Position numbers and translations under genes: made by a program. The notes under the pieces were generated by a model. The model was not told the origin of the DNA, did no database searches, and worked only from the letters and a program-made list of their open reading frames with translations. From SHVO01 sp050250575 (GTDB lineage Bacteria > Pseudomonadota > Alphaproteobacteria > Rhodospirillales > Rhodospirillaceae): DNA of 64,000 bases. The stretch lies in contig JBFWOJ010000001.1 of NCBI GenBank assembly GCA_050250575.1, positions 124,001 to 188,000 of the forward strand, written 5' to 3'. Of the stretch, positions 44,640-52,842 are shown piece by piece (positions within the stretch are counted from its first letter, which is position 1; every line of letters starts with the position of its first letter).

Positions 44640-45403
44640 GACGCCCTTGCCGTGGGACGGCGGCTAAATGACCGTGTCTGAAAAGAGCGGTTCGCTCCAA
44701 CTCCCCATGCGGCGGATTCCGTGCGGCAGAAACCCGATTCTGCAAGAGGCGCAACGCGTTGCCTGCCGCATAAACCGTGCGGCAGGCATGCGGCAGATTG
44801 CTGCAGATTCCGAGAGCACGGCTTCAAGAAGTGGGCCGCCCAAAAAGCCATGAAATCGGCAGGTGACCTGCGCGACACGCGACATGCTCCGAATTCATTC
44901 TGCGCTTCAACGGCTTGGACCGAAAACGCACCGCGACATCACGCGACCGCGCGGCGATATCAGCGAGGGGAAGGCAAAGAGATGATGCCTATCCTACGGC
45001 CGTCACCCGGCTCGGTACTTACACCGGGGAGAGGACCGTGGCCGGCCCAACCGGCCATGGCGTGCAGGAGCCGAGCCAAAACCACCCGGCTATCGAGAGC
45101 ATCTGGAACATGCCCCAGTTTGGGAACAGCGTCAAGGGAAAAGGGACGTTCCCCGAGGGGCGGTCAACGACTACGCGAGCCAGCCGAGACGGAAGGCCTG
45201 ACGCGCGCCGGGCGCGCGCCGGGCTTCGACATCCCCTGCCCGTCCCTCCGCGCGCGGAAGACCAAACGAGGCGATCCGCCGCGCATCCTGTCGCGCACAT
45301 CACGGCGCGAGGCCTCCGGTGCGCCCGTGCAGGTCTACGTCGATCGCGATTCCTGCCGCAGGAGGACGACCGCGGCCCATAGCCGCTTTTCGGCGACTGC
45401 CGT
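44640..45403 (+). other. Gene-free region with short repeats and hairpins
   Basis: No supported gene in 764 bp. TGCGGCAG/GG-type units recur at 44708, 44722, 44778 and 44789. A perfect 11-bp inverted repeat TGCCTGCCGCA / TGCGGCAGGCA lies at 44760-44770 and 44778-44788. A GAGCG-GTT-CGCTC hairpin lies near 44685-44697. A GGCCGG-CCCAA-CCGGCC palindrome lies near 45041-45057. An exact tandem duplication of the 11-mer CGCGCGCCGGG lies at 45202-45223. The two longest open frames are Arg/Ser/Pro-rich in the style of GC-rich non-coding DNA. It may be a decayed gene, a REP-like element cluster or an unannotated RNA. Confidence 0.45.
44760..44788. repeat. Perfect 11-bp inverted repeat (7-nt loop)
   Basis: TGCCTGCCGCA, loop TAAACCG, then TGCGGCAGGCA. 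No T-run follows, so it is not a typical terminator. Further copies of the TGCGGC core nearby suggest a repeat family. Confidence 0.7.
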
Positions 45404-45811
45404 CTAAGGCTCGAGGAAGTGCCACTTGCCATCGACGCCGTCGCCCATCGGCTGGCTGACGGAGTCGTGGAAGCGCATGTACGCCGGGCGGCCTTTGTAG
45501 GCCCACTGCAACGATCCATCGGCGCGTTTCACGGTTCCCCACTGCCCGACATTCTTGGACCCGGGCGGAGCGAAAAGCGGCGGCCAGCGCAAGAGACAGT
45601 CGTCAACGCAGGCGAGCTTTCCCGGCTTGTCATCGTCGAACACGTAGAGGCGCAGCATCGTGGGAAATTGCTTATAGACCCAAACGCCGCTCTCCTCGGC
45701 CAGGGCGACATTGCCGGGATGCTGTTGGTTCGCCGGAGGGGCTTCCTGCGCGCGCAGGGCCGGTGAGATCAGCAATGCGGCCAGCACGAGGGAGGTCAGA
45801 GCTTTGCGCAT
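45404..45811 (-). CDS. Secreted repeat-family protein (COG4315 / Lipoprotein_15)
   Basis: The 135-residue protein has an N-terminal signal peptide (LTSLVLAALLISPALRAQ, cleavage after LRA or RAQ) and one pair of the secreted-repeat motif: RLYVFDDDKPGKLACVDDCLLRWPPLFAP and KRADGSLQWAYKGRPAYMRF. Members of PF03640 are periplasmic or lipoprotein proteins of unknown role. The two cysteines in ACVDDC may form a disulphide. It is transcribed alone, with a spacer of 55 bases to the upstream-lying aminopeptidase stop. Confidence 0.9.
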   Translation of the reverse strand: MRKALTSLVLAALLISPALRAQEAPPANQQHPGNVALAEESGVWVYKQFPTMLRLYVFDDDKPGKLACVDDCLLRWPPLFAPPGSKNVGQWGTVKRADGSLQWAYKGRPAYMRFHDSVSQPMGDGVDGKWHFLEP

Positions 45812-45866
45812 GTGAGTCCTCTGGAGGCTTTAGGAAACAACCCCGAAGGGGCGAAAAACGTTCCGT

Positions 45867-47702
45867 CTAGACCGGCGCGGTCGCGTGTTCCAGCCACGCG
45901 CGCGTCGGTGCGTCGACCAGCGGCGAGATCACCTGGCGTACCCGGGCGTGATAGGCATTGAGCCATTCCCTTTCCGCCGCATCGAGAAGCGACGGCTCGA
46001 TCATCTTGAGATCGATCGGCGCGAGCGTCAAGGTCTCGAATTCGAGCAGCGTTTTCTCGGCGCCGGCGGGTTTTTCCGCTTCGCGCACCGCCACCAGATT
46101 CTCGATGCGGATCCCGTACTCGCCGGTCTTGTAATAGCCGGGCTCGTTCGAGATCACCATGCCGGCTTCGAGCGCCACGGTGTTGCCGACCTTGCTGATG
46201 CGCTGGGGCCCCTCGTGCACACCGAGGAACGTGCCGACGCCATGGCCGGTGCCGTGATCGTAATCGAGGCCTTCCTGCCAGAGGGCATGACGGGCGAGCG
46301 CATCGAGCTGACTGCCGGTGGTGCCTTTGACGAAACGCGCGCGACCGAGGGCGATGTGCCCCTTGAGCACGAGGGTGAACCGCCGCTTCTGTTCGGCGGT
46401 GGCCGTGCCGATGGCGACCGTGCGCGTGACATCGGTGGTGCCGTCGAGATACTGGCCGCCGGAATCGACGAGCAGAACCATGTCGGCCTTGATCTGCGCG
46501 GCGGTTTTCGGAGAGGCGCGGTAATGGACAATGGCGCCGTTGGCCCCGGCGCCGCAGATGGTGGCAAAGCTCGGCGTGCGGAACAGGTTGCTCTCGGCAC
46601 GGAACGCTTCAAGACGAGCCGCAGCGGTGATCTCGTTCAACGTGCCCTTGGGCCCTTCCGCATCGAGCCAGGCAAGAAAGCGAGACAGGGCCGCCCCGTC
46701 GCGGATGTGCGCTTCGCGCACGCCCTGAAGCTCGGCCGGATGTTTGGGCGCCTTGAGCGCCATGCACGGATCGGCGCCGATCTTCGGTTTCTTCCCTGCC
46801 GCGGTGATGATGTCCGAGATCCAGCGCGAGCCGTATTCGCGGTCGAGGCCCACCGTCGTCACCTCAGGCGGCAGGCCTTTGAGCGCGGCCTCCATCCCGT
46901 CGTAGGGCGCGAGCGTCACTTGCCGGTCTTTGGTGAGATGCTCGCGCACCTCATCGGTCACCTTGGCCGGATCGATGAACAACGTGGCGCGGCCGTCGGC
47001 GAACAGCAGAGCGTAAGCATAAACCTGCGGCGTGAATTCACCGTCGGTGCCGCGGATATTGAACAGCCAGGCGATGGCGTCGAGGGCCGAGACGACGAAC
47101 GCATCCAGCCCTTCAGCCTTGAGGACCTTGCCGGCGAGAGCGCGCTTCTCCGCCGAGGTGCGGCCGGCGAATTTGTCCGGATAGACCTCCGCCGGCGCTT
47201 TCGGCCGCGGCGGCTGGTCCGCCCAGATTGCATCGATGAGATTATGCGGGAGCGCGCGGAGACCGGCGTGCGCTTTCGTCGCCGCCTCCTCGAAGCGGGC
47301 GACGCTTGCCGACGTCAGCAGCTTCGGATCAAAGCCCACCTTCATGTCAGGCTTCAGGTTTTCCGAGAGCCAGGCCTGGGGCGGCTCGTCGGTGAGGTGG
47401 CGATAGGCATAGAGTGTTCCGTCAACCTGGTCGCGCACCTGTAGCGTGTAGCGTCCATCGATGAAGACCGCCGCCTTATCGGCCATGACAATCGCCATGC
47501 CCGCGGAACCGGAAAAGTCCGTCAGCCACTTCAGGCGCTCGGCGTAGGGCGCAGGATACTCGCTGCGATGTTCATCCCCGTGCGGCACGAGATAGGCGTC
47601 CACGCCGGCCGCGGCCATGGCCTTGCGCAGGTCGTCGATACGGGCCCTGGCGCCGGTATCGGGCGCAAGCGGCGTCTGGCTATCGAAAGGAGCGGCATTC
47701 AT
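45867..47702 (-). CDS. Xaa-Pro aminopeptidase, M24B family
   Basis: This cytoplasmic metallopeptidase of 611 residues removes N-terminal residues before proline. It has two creatinase-like N-terminal domains and a C-terminal pita-bread catalytic domain. Metal ligands by family comparison are the aspartates of LVDSGGQYLDGTTDVTR, the histidine of GHGVGTFLGVHEGP and the glutamates of ISNEPGYY and LLEFETLTL. It is the long form (about 600 residues), like eukaryotic XPNPEP1, common in alphaproteobacteria. The start ATG at 47702 fits. Confidence 0.94.
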   Translation of the reverse strand: MNAAPFDSQTPLAPDTGARARIDDLRKAMAAAGVDAYLVPHGDEHRSEYPAPYAERLKWLTDFSGSAGMAIVMADKAAVFIDGRYTLQVRDQVDGTLYAYRHLTDEPPQAWLSENLKPDMKVGFDPKLLTSASVARFEEAATKAHAGLRALPHNLIDAIWADQPPRPKAPAEVYPDKFAGRTSAEKRALAGKVLKAEGLDAFVVSALDAIAWLFNIRGTDGEFTPQVYAYALLFADGRATLFIDPAKVTDEVREHLTKDRQVTLAPYDGMEAALKGLPPEVTTVGLDREYGSRWISDIITAAGKKPKIGADPCMALKAPKHPAELQGVREAHIRDGAALSRFLAWLDAEGPKGTLNEITAAARLEAFRAESNLFRTPSFATICGAGANGAIVHYRASPKTAAQIKADMVLLVDSGGQYLDGTTDVTRTVAIGTATAEQKRRFTLVLKGHIALGRARFVKGTTGSQLDALARHALWQEGLDYDHGTGHGVGTFLGVHEGPQRISKVGNTVALEAGMVISNEPGYYKTGEYGIRIENLVAVREAEKPAGAEKTLLEFETLTLAPIDLKMIEPSLLDAAEREWLNAYHARVRQVISPLVDAPTRAWLEHATAPV

Positions 47703-47799
47703 AGGTCAAAGGTAATGGGCCGCCGCAAGGGATTCAACGCGCGGATGCAGGCTGAAAGAGGCCGTGGAACCTTGCCTTTCGCGAACCGTTGCCTCGCTG

Positions 47800-48519
47800 A
47801 TGGCCCATACCGCCCAGCAGCCCGGCACGCCGGGCCTTCCTCGCAAAACGCGTGAATCGCGCAAGGACAGCGCAACCGGCGCCGACCGCTGCCGCAAGAA
47901 ATTCCTGCGCTATTTCCCCGAGGGTTTTCGCGACGAGGATTACCTCGCGCTCGAGCGCAATTACAAAGTCAAAGCGCACGAACGTTGGATCGCAGGTCTC
48001 GCAGAACCGGAATTCCGGGCCTTGCTGCAGAAGCGAGCCTATGGGGACATCGCCGCGCGGTCGCTTGCGGCCGTGGGTCCGAGCAATCTGGTTTATTCTT
48101 TCGAGAACATGGCGCTGCGCGACGCCCTGCGCATGAAAGGCGGCGCCAAGGCCTTCGCCGAGGGCCTGTTCGCCTTCCTCCACGGCGGGGGCGAGCCGGA
48201 GACGCGCTTCAACGCATGGTGCGACGTCGTCGCAAGCCTGCCGCGCAGACAATCGCGTGTGTTCACCTGGCCCGTCGTGACCGTGTTCGGTTTCCTCGCC
48301 CAACCGAAGACGCACATCTTCCTGAAACCGACGGTGACGAAAATCGCCGCGAAGAAATACGGCTTCGATTTTCGCTATACGTCCCGGCCCTCGTGGCCGA
48401 CGTACGCGAGCTATCTCGCCTTTGCGCGAAAGGTGCACGCCGATCAGCGCGATCTGCATCCCCGCGACATGATCGATCTGCAGTCATTCCTGTGGGTGCA
48501 AGGATCGGAAGAGTATTGA
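47800..48519 (+). CDS. Conserved protein of unknown function
   Basis: The 239-residue protein (from ATG 47800; a GTG at 47764 is an alternative) has a basic N-terminus and a compact body: KKFLRYFPEGFRDEDYLALE, AVGPSNLVYSFENMALRDAL, FLAQPKTHIFLKPTVTKIAAKKYG, and a strongly patterned end HPRDMIDLQSFLWVQGSEEY. Conservation-like patterning suggests a real folded protein. I do not recognise a family with known function. The GlsB-like gene follows after 8 bases. Confidence 0.7.
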   Translation: MAHTAQQPGTPGLPRKTRESRKDSATGADRCRKKFLRYFPEGFRDEDYLALERNYKVKAHERWIAGLAEPEFRALLQKRAYGDIAARSLAAVGPSNLVYSFENMALRDALRMKGGAKAFAEGLFAFLHGGGEPETRFNAWCDVVASLPRRQSRVFTWPVVTVFGFLAQPKTHIFLKPTVTKIAAKKYGFDFRYTSRPSWPTYASYLAFARKVHADQRDLHPRDMIDLQSFLWVQGSEEY

Positions 48520-48527
48520 GGGACTAA

Positions 48528-48779
48528 ATGGGACTTATCGGCACGCTCATCATCGGCCTCCTTGTCGGCATCGTCGCGAAATTCCTGATGCCGGGACGCG
48601 ACCCGAAGGGCTTTCTGATCACGATGGCACTGGGCGTCGCCGGCGCCTTCGTCGCCACGTTCCTGGGGCAGCGCCTGGGGATCTATCGTCCCGATGAAGC
48701 GGCCGGCTTCATCGGCGCCGTCGTCGGCGCGATCCTCCTGCTTGCGATTTATCGGATGATCGCCCGCCGGCGCGGCTAG
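48528..48779 (+). CDS. GlsB/YeaQ/YmgE-family stress-response membrane protein
   Basis: The 83-residue protein (transglycosylase-associated family, PF04226) has three short hydrophobic segments. Motifs include LLVGIVAKFLMPGRDPKGF and GVAGAFVATFLGQRLGIY, then the AGFIGAVVGAILLLAIYRMI helix. Such proteins are often induced by stress. The gene follows the unknown protein by 8 bases; no promoter of its own is seen. Confidence 0.92.
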   Translation: MGLIGTLIIGLLVGIVAKFLMPGRDPKGFLITMALGVAGAFVATFLGQRLGIYRPDEAAGFIGAVVGAILLLAIYRMIARRRG

Positions 48780-48956
48780 CGCGGTGCGCCCGGGTGCGGT
48801 GACGGCGGTCCATACCGGCTTGAAAAGCCAGAAATTCGACGCGGCAAAGCGGCCGCCTCGACGCCAATGTCCTTTAAGAGCCCCCTTCTCACCGGCTAAA
48901 CTGCCCGCCTCGGCCAACAAAAGGACCCGGCTGAATTTGGGTCCAGGGAGGGACAT

Positions 48957-50069
48957 ATGAAAACACATGCGCGCCTTTTCGGACTTTCGTTCGCCTTGGC
49001 CGTGATGGCCGCGCCGGCGCTGGCGCAGCAGAAGGGCGGCCTCGATGACACGGGACCCTATAATCCGGTCGTCGGCTGGTTCAAGCCGCCCATCGACGGG
49101 TGGGATCAACCCGTGATCGCGGTCGCGGTCGACAATCCCAACCGCATCTTCATCGGCCAGGCGGACCAGAAGAACACGCAGCCCAACGCACCGATCCTCG
49201 ACCGCAACGGCACCGTGCGCGCCGAGCGCAGCACGACCTCGACCAAGCCGAACGATCAGAAAACGCACGCCAACATGCTCATGGTGCTGGATGCCAACGG
49301 CAACGTCATCGAGAACTGGACCCAGTGGGACAGCCGCATCGATCAGGCGCACAGCATCTACATCAGTCCCTATGATCCGCAGCGCCATGTATGGGTGGTC
49401 AATCGCACGGTGCATGAGATCCTGAAATTCACCAACGACGGCAAGAAGCTGGTCATGGTCCTGGGCGAAAAGGGCGTGCAGGCGTCGGACAAGACGCACT
49501 TCGCGCAACCCGCGGGCATGGCCTTCCTTCCGGACGGCTCGTTCCTGGTCGCGGACGGCTACGTCAATTCGCGCATCGTGCGTTTCGACCGCAACGGCAA
49601 ATACGTGAACGAGTGGGGCACGAAGGGCTCGGGCCCGGGCCAGTTCAACCTCGTGCATGCCGTGACCATCGACCCGCAGGGACGCATCTACGCCGCGGAC
49701 CGGAACAACAACCGTGTGCAGGTGTTCGACAAGGACGGGAAGTTCGTCGAAGAGTGGCCGAACATCCGCAGCGTGACGAAGCTGATCGCCACGACCGACA
49801 ATGCGATCTACCTCGCTTCGGCCGCCGGCGCCAACCGCATGGCGAAGTTCGACCTGAACGGCAAGCTGCTGACCTATTGGGGAATCACGGGCAGCGGCCC
49901 GGGCAGCTTCGACAATCCGCATCAGTTCGCCGTCGACCAGCAAGGCAATCTGTATATCGCCGACGCCTGGAACAACCGGCTGCAGAAGTTCACGCCCAAG
50001 CCCGACGCAGACAAGGCGCGGCTGCTGACGCCTGAATTCTCATTCCAGAAGCAGGCGAGCGCGAAGTAG
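48957..50069 (+). CDS. NHL-repeat protein, peptidyl-alpha-hydroxyglycine amidating-lyase-like
   Basis: The 370-residue exported protein has a signal peptide (LSFALAVMAAPALAQ) and at least four NHL-type beta-propeller repeats: FAQPAGMAFLPDGSFLVADG, GQFNLVHAVTIDPQGRIYAAD, and FDNPHQFAVDQQGNLYIADAWNNR among them. Sequence style matches the family of peptidyl-alpha-hydroxyglycine alpha-amidating-lyase-like proteins, but enzymatic activity is unproved. The ATG has a strong SD (GGGAGGGA) inside or next to a GGACCC/GGGTCC hairpin near 48926-48947. A strong terminator follows. Confidence 0.85.
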   Translation: MKTHARLFGLSFALAVMAAPALAQQKGGLDDTGPYNPVVGWFKPPIDGWDQPVIAVAVDNPNRIFIGQADQKNTQPNAPILDRNGTVRAERSTTSTKPNDQKTHANMLMVLDANGNVIENWTQWDSRIDQAHSIYISPYDPQRHVWVVNRTVHEILKFTNDGKKLVMVLGEKGVQASDKTHFAQPAGMAFLPDGSFLVADGYVNSRIVRFDRNGKYVNEWGTKGSGPGQFNLVHAVTIDPQGRIYAADRNNNRVQVFDKDGKFVEEWPNIRSVTKLIATTDNAIYLASAAGANRMAKFDLNGKLLTYWGITGSGPGSFDNPHQFAVDQQGNLYIADAWNNRLQKFTPKPDADKARLLTPEFSFQKQASAK

Positions 50070-50087
50070 TTTCCTCTCGGACGAGAC

Positions 50088-50117
50088 AAGGCGGCTCAGC
50101 AATGAGCCGCCTTTTTT
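50088..50117 (+). terminator. Rho-independent terminator
   Basis: AAGGCGGCTCA at 50088-50098 and TGAGCCGCCTT at 50103-50113 form a perfect 11-bp stem with a GCAA loop and a six-T tail (50112-50117). It ends the NHL-protein transcript. Confidence 0.93.
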
Positions 50118-50129
50118 CACGGGCCGCAC

Positions 50130-50333
50130 ATGACTCCAGCGCTCAACATCACCCTCGGACTTTTTTTCATCGCCGGCGGCGGGTTCGTCGTTCTCCAGGG
50201 TTTGCGGGCGCGCAAGGCAAGCGCGGCGCCGCTGCCGCGGTTCTTCAAGATCGCGTTTGCGATCCACGCCGCGATCGCGCTGATCGGTCTGTTCCTGGTG
50301 GCGCGGGGACTCCTTGCGCTGGGCGCGGGCTAG
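50130..50333 (+). CDS. Small two-helix membrane protein
   Basis: A 67-residue protein with two hydrophobic helices (NITLGLFFIAGGGFVVLQGL and AIHAAIALIGLFLVARGLL) joined by a short basic loop. No family recognised. It ends one base before the ATG of the MFS gene, so both are probably read together. Confidence 0.5.
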   Translation: MTPALNITLGLFFIAGGGFVVLQGLRARKASAAPLPRFFKIAFAIHAAIALIGLFLVARGLLALGAG

Positions 50334-51518
50334 ATGCCAAGCGCGATGCATCGGCAAGTGCTGCTGCTGGCGACCGCACAGGCGCTCTTCCAGACCACCG
50401 GCGTGCTGGTGGTGACCATCGGCGGATTGGCCGGTAGCCAGGTCGGCTCGGCTGCGCTCGCGACCGCGCCGCTGGCCAGCATGTTTCTGGGCAATGCCCT
50501 GACGACCGTTCCCGCCTCGCTGTGGATGGCGCGCGTCGGACGGCGCGCCGGTTTCATCGCGGGCGCGGCGCTGGGCACAACCGGGGGCCTCATCGCCGCG
50601 GTCGGAGTCTGGGCCAGCTCGCTGCCGCTCCTCTGCCTCGGTACGCTTTTGCTGGGCGCGTACCAGGCGTTTGCGATGTTCTATAGATTTGCAGCCGCGG
50701 AAATCTCCGACGACGCGTTCCGCCCCCGGGCGATCTCCTTCGTGCTGACGGGAGGCATTGTCGCCGCCTTCTTGGGCCCTGCCCTCGCGCGCTGGGGCCA
50801 GCCGCTGATGACGCCGCAGTACACCGGGTCGTTCCTGCTGCTCGCCGGCGTTTCGCTGACGGCATTGCTGCTCCTTCTCGGACTGCGCATTCCGACACCG
50901 CCTCAACAGGCGAGCCAAACCGGCGCGCGCCCGCTCGGACAAATCATCCGGCAGCCGAAATATCTGGTTGCTCTGTTTGGCGCGGCCACGGGCCAAGGCG
51001 TGATGGTGCTGGCGATGACCGCCTCACCTCTGGCCATGGTGGAACATCACCACAGCGTTGCCGATGCGGCGCAGGCGATCCAGTTCCACGTGCTCGGGAT
51101 GTTTCTGCCCTCGTTCTTCACCGGCGCGCTGATCGCGCGGTTCGGCGTGCTGAGGGTGATGTTCGCGGGCGTGGGACTTTTGACCGGCCACATCGTCGCG
51201 GCCCTGAGCGGGACGGAAGTTCCGCACTTCTTCTCCGCCCTCACCCTTCTCGGCGTCGGCTGGAACTTCATGTTCATCGGCGGCACGACCTTGGTGACCG
51301 AGGCCTACACGCCGGCGGAGCGCGGACGGGCGCAGGCGGTCAACGATCTCATCGTGGTGGGTGTCGGGCTCATCTCATCCTTAAGCTCGGGCGCGCTGCT
51401 CGCGGCGCTCGGCTGGCAAACGATGAACACGCTGCTCTTGCCGTGGCTCGCGCTCGCGGCGATCGCCTTGATGTGGTTCGGGCGCCAGCGCCCGGCGGCC
51501 GAGGCCGCGCATAGCTAG
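50334..51518 (+). CDS. Major facilitator superfamily transporter
   Basis: The 394-residue protein has twelve predicted membrane segments in the MFS pattern, with the loop 2-3 motif (MARVGRRAGFIAGAALG) and a matching second half (ALIARFGVLRVMFAGVGLL). No substrate can be named. It directly follows the small membrane protein. Its TAG is shared with the stop of the convergent AhpD-like gene as CTAG at 51515-51518. Confidence 0.88.
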   Translation: MPSAMHRQVLLLATAQALFQTTGVLVVTIGGLAGSQVGSAALATAPLASMFLGNALTTVPASLWMARVGRRAGFIAGAALGTTGGLIAAVGVWASSLPLLCLGTLLLGAYQAFAMFYRFAAAEISDDAFRPRAISFVLTGGIVAAFLGPALARWGQPLMTPQYTGSFLLLAGVSLTALLLLLGLRIPTPPQQASQTGARPLGQIIRQPKYLVALFGAATGQGVMVLAMTASPLAMVEHHHSVADAAQAIQFHVLGMFLPSFFTGALIARFGVLRVMFAGVGLLTGHIVAALSGTEVPHFFSALTLLGVGWNFMFIGGTTLVTEAYTPAERGRAQAVNDLIVVGVGLISSLSSGALLAALGWQTMNTLLLPWLALAAIALMWFGRQRPAAEAAHS

Positions 51519-51922
51519 TTGACCTCAAACTCCGGATCGACCGGGACCTGCAGCACATTCGCGAGATGGTTCGTCTGGCCGGCGAGACCGACGATGGCGA
51601 TCAGTTCCTGATGCTGCGCCGCCGTCATGCCTTTGGCCCGGGCGGCGGCCGTGTGGGAATGGATGCAATAGGAGCAGCCATTCGCGGTCGAGACCGCAAT
51701 ATAGATCAGCTCCCGGGTCAACGGGTCGAGCGCGCCGGGCGCTCCCATGATGACTTTTGCCTGGGACCAGATCCGCGCGAGTTGCGCCGGGTCGTGCGCA
51801 AGGGCGCGCCAGAAATTGTTGATGAAGTCGGTCTTGCGCGTCGCCCGGATGTCGTCGAACACGGCCTTGACCGCCGGGATCGCCTCCGCCTCGCTGTCGC
51901 TCATCAATTTGACGGTCGCCAT
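51515..51922 (-). CDS. Carboxymuconolactone decarboxylase / AhpD-like protein
   Basis: The 135-residue protein has the CxxC-His motif GCSYCIHSHT of AhpD-like peroxidase/disulphide proteins near 84-93, embedded in an all-helical fold. Members act as thiol reductases or are of unknown function. The start ATG at 51922 follows an SD (GAGGGAAC); a further-upstream GTG is not needed. Its stop codon is on the same four bases as the convergent MFS stop. Confidence 0.88.
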   Translation of the reverse strand: MATVKLMSDSEAEAIPAVKAVFDDIRATRKTDFINNFWRALAHDPAQLARIWSQAKVIMGAPGALDPLTRELIYIAVSTANGCSYCIHSHTAAARAKGMTAAQHQELIAIVGLAGQTNHLANVLQVPVDPEFEVN

Positions 51923-52003
51923 TCTGTTCCCTCGAAAGACTTTGTGACAAAACGTTACCATGCGCCCCTAGAAGATGGGCAGCGCCAATGGTTAAATGCC
52001 GCG

Positions 52004-52834
52004 ATGTCCAAGGTGCTGTCACGTTTCCTCGCGGTTTTCATGGTCCTCGCCGTGATCATGGCCGCCTTCCCCGTTCTTCGGATCGCCCTTCCCGCCGCCG
52101 TCCAGGCGCAGGATTGGCGCACCGCGAGCCGGGCGCCCGTGGGCTGGGCGCCCGACCCGGCCGAATACGAGCCGGCGGTGGTGCAGGTGTATTCGGCGCC
52201 CGCCGTGCGCTGGCGGGGCAAGTTCTCCGATCACACCTGGATCGCGATGAAGCCGGCCGGCGCGGCTTATTACACGCGCTATGAAGTCACCGGCTTCTAC
52301 CTGCGGCGCAACCAGAACGCCATCCGCGTGACCGAGACGCCGACACCCGACCAGCGCTGGTACGGCTCGCCGCCCAAGCTGCTGCAAGACCTGCGCGGCG
52401 CCGAAGCCGAGGCGGTGATCGCCAAACTGCCGGCCGCCGTCGAGAATTATCCCTATCCCAACACCTACGTCGTCTGGCCCGGCCCCAACAGCAACACCTT
52501 CATTGCCCACATCGGCCGCTCGATCCCCGAACTCCGGCTCACCATGCCGGGCAACACCATCGGCAAGGATTTCACCGGCTGGCAGGTGATCGCACCCGCG
52601 CCCAGCAATACGGGGCTGCAAATCTCCCTGGGGGGCGCGTTCGGGATCCTGCTGGCGAAAAACGAGGGCCTCGAGATCAACGTCCTGGGCCTTGTCATCG
52701 GCGCGAACCCGTTCGACCTCTCGCTGACGCTTCCGAGCATCGGGCGCGTGCCCGGGCGAGCCGACTGGACCAACGGCGTGCATCAGGTGAAGACCGCTTC
52801 GCAAGACCTTGCCGCCGACACGACCGCGCCCTAA
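52004..52834 (+). CDS. DUF3750 domain protein, exported or membrane-anchored
   Basis: The 276-residue protein has an N-terminal hydrophobic segment (FLAVFMVLAVIMAAFPVLRIALPAAVQAQ) that could be a signal peptide. The rest matches DUF3750: VVQVYSAPAVRWRGKFSDHTWIAMKP, YPYPNTYVVWPGPNSNTFIAHIGR and NEGLEINVLGLVIG. The conserved H, Y, N, S pattern suggests a hydrolase-like or NlpC/P60-like fold (inference). The function is unknown. The next gene starts 8 bases later. Confidence 0.85.
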   Translation: MSKVLSRFLAVFMVLAVIMAAFPVLRIALPAAVQAQDWRTASRAPVGWAPDPAEYEPAVVQVYSAPAVRWRGKFSDHTWIAMKPAGAAYYTRYEVTGFYLRRNQNAIRVTETPTPDQRWYGSPPKLLQDLRGAEAEAVIAKLPAAVENYPYPNTYVVWPGPNSNTFIAHIGRSIPELRLTMPGNTIGKDFTGWQVIAPAPSNTGLQISLGGAFGILLAKNEGLEINVLGLVIGANPFDLSLTLPSIGRVPGRADWTNGVHQVKTASQDLAADTTAP

Positions 52835-52842
52835 GCCCCCGC

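Noticed and set aside
44721..45407. A 228-codon open frame in the gene-free region
   Set aside because: It is Arg/Ser/Pro-rich with no domain, no good SD, and it crosses the inverted and tandem repeats.
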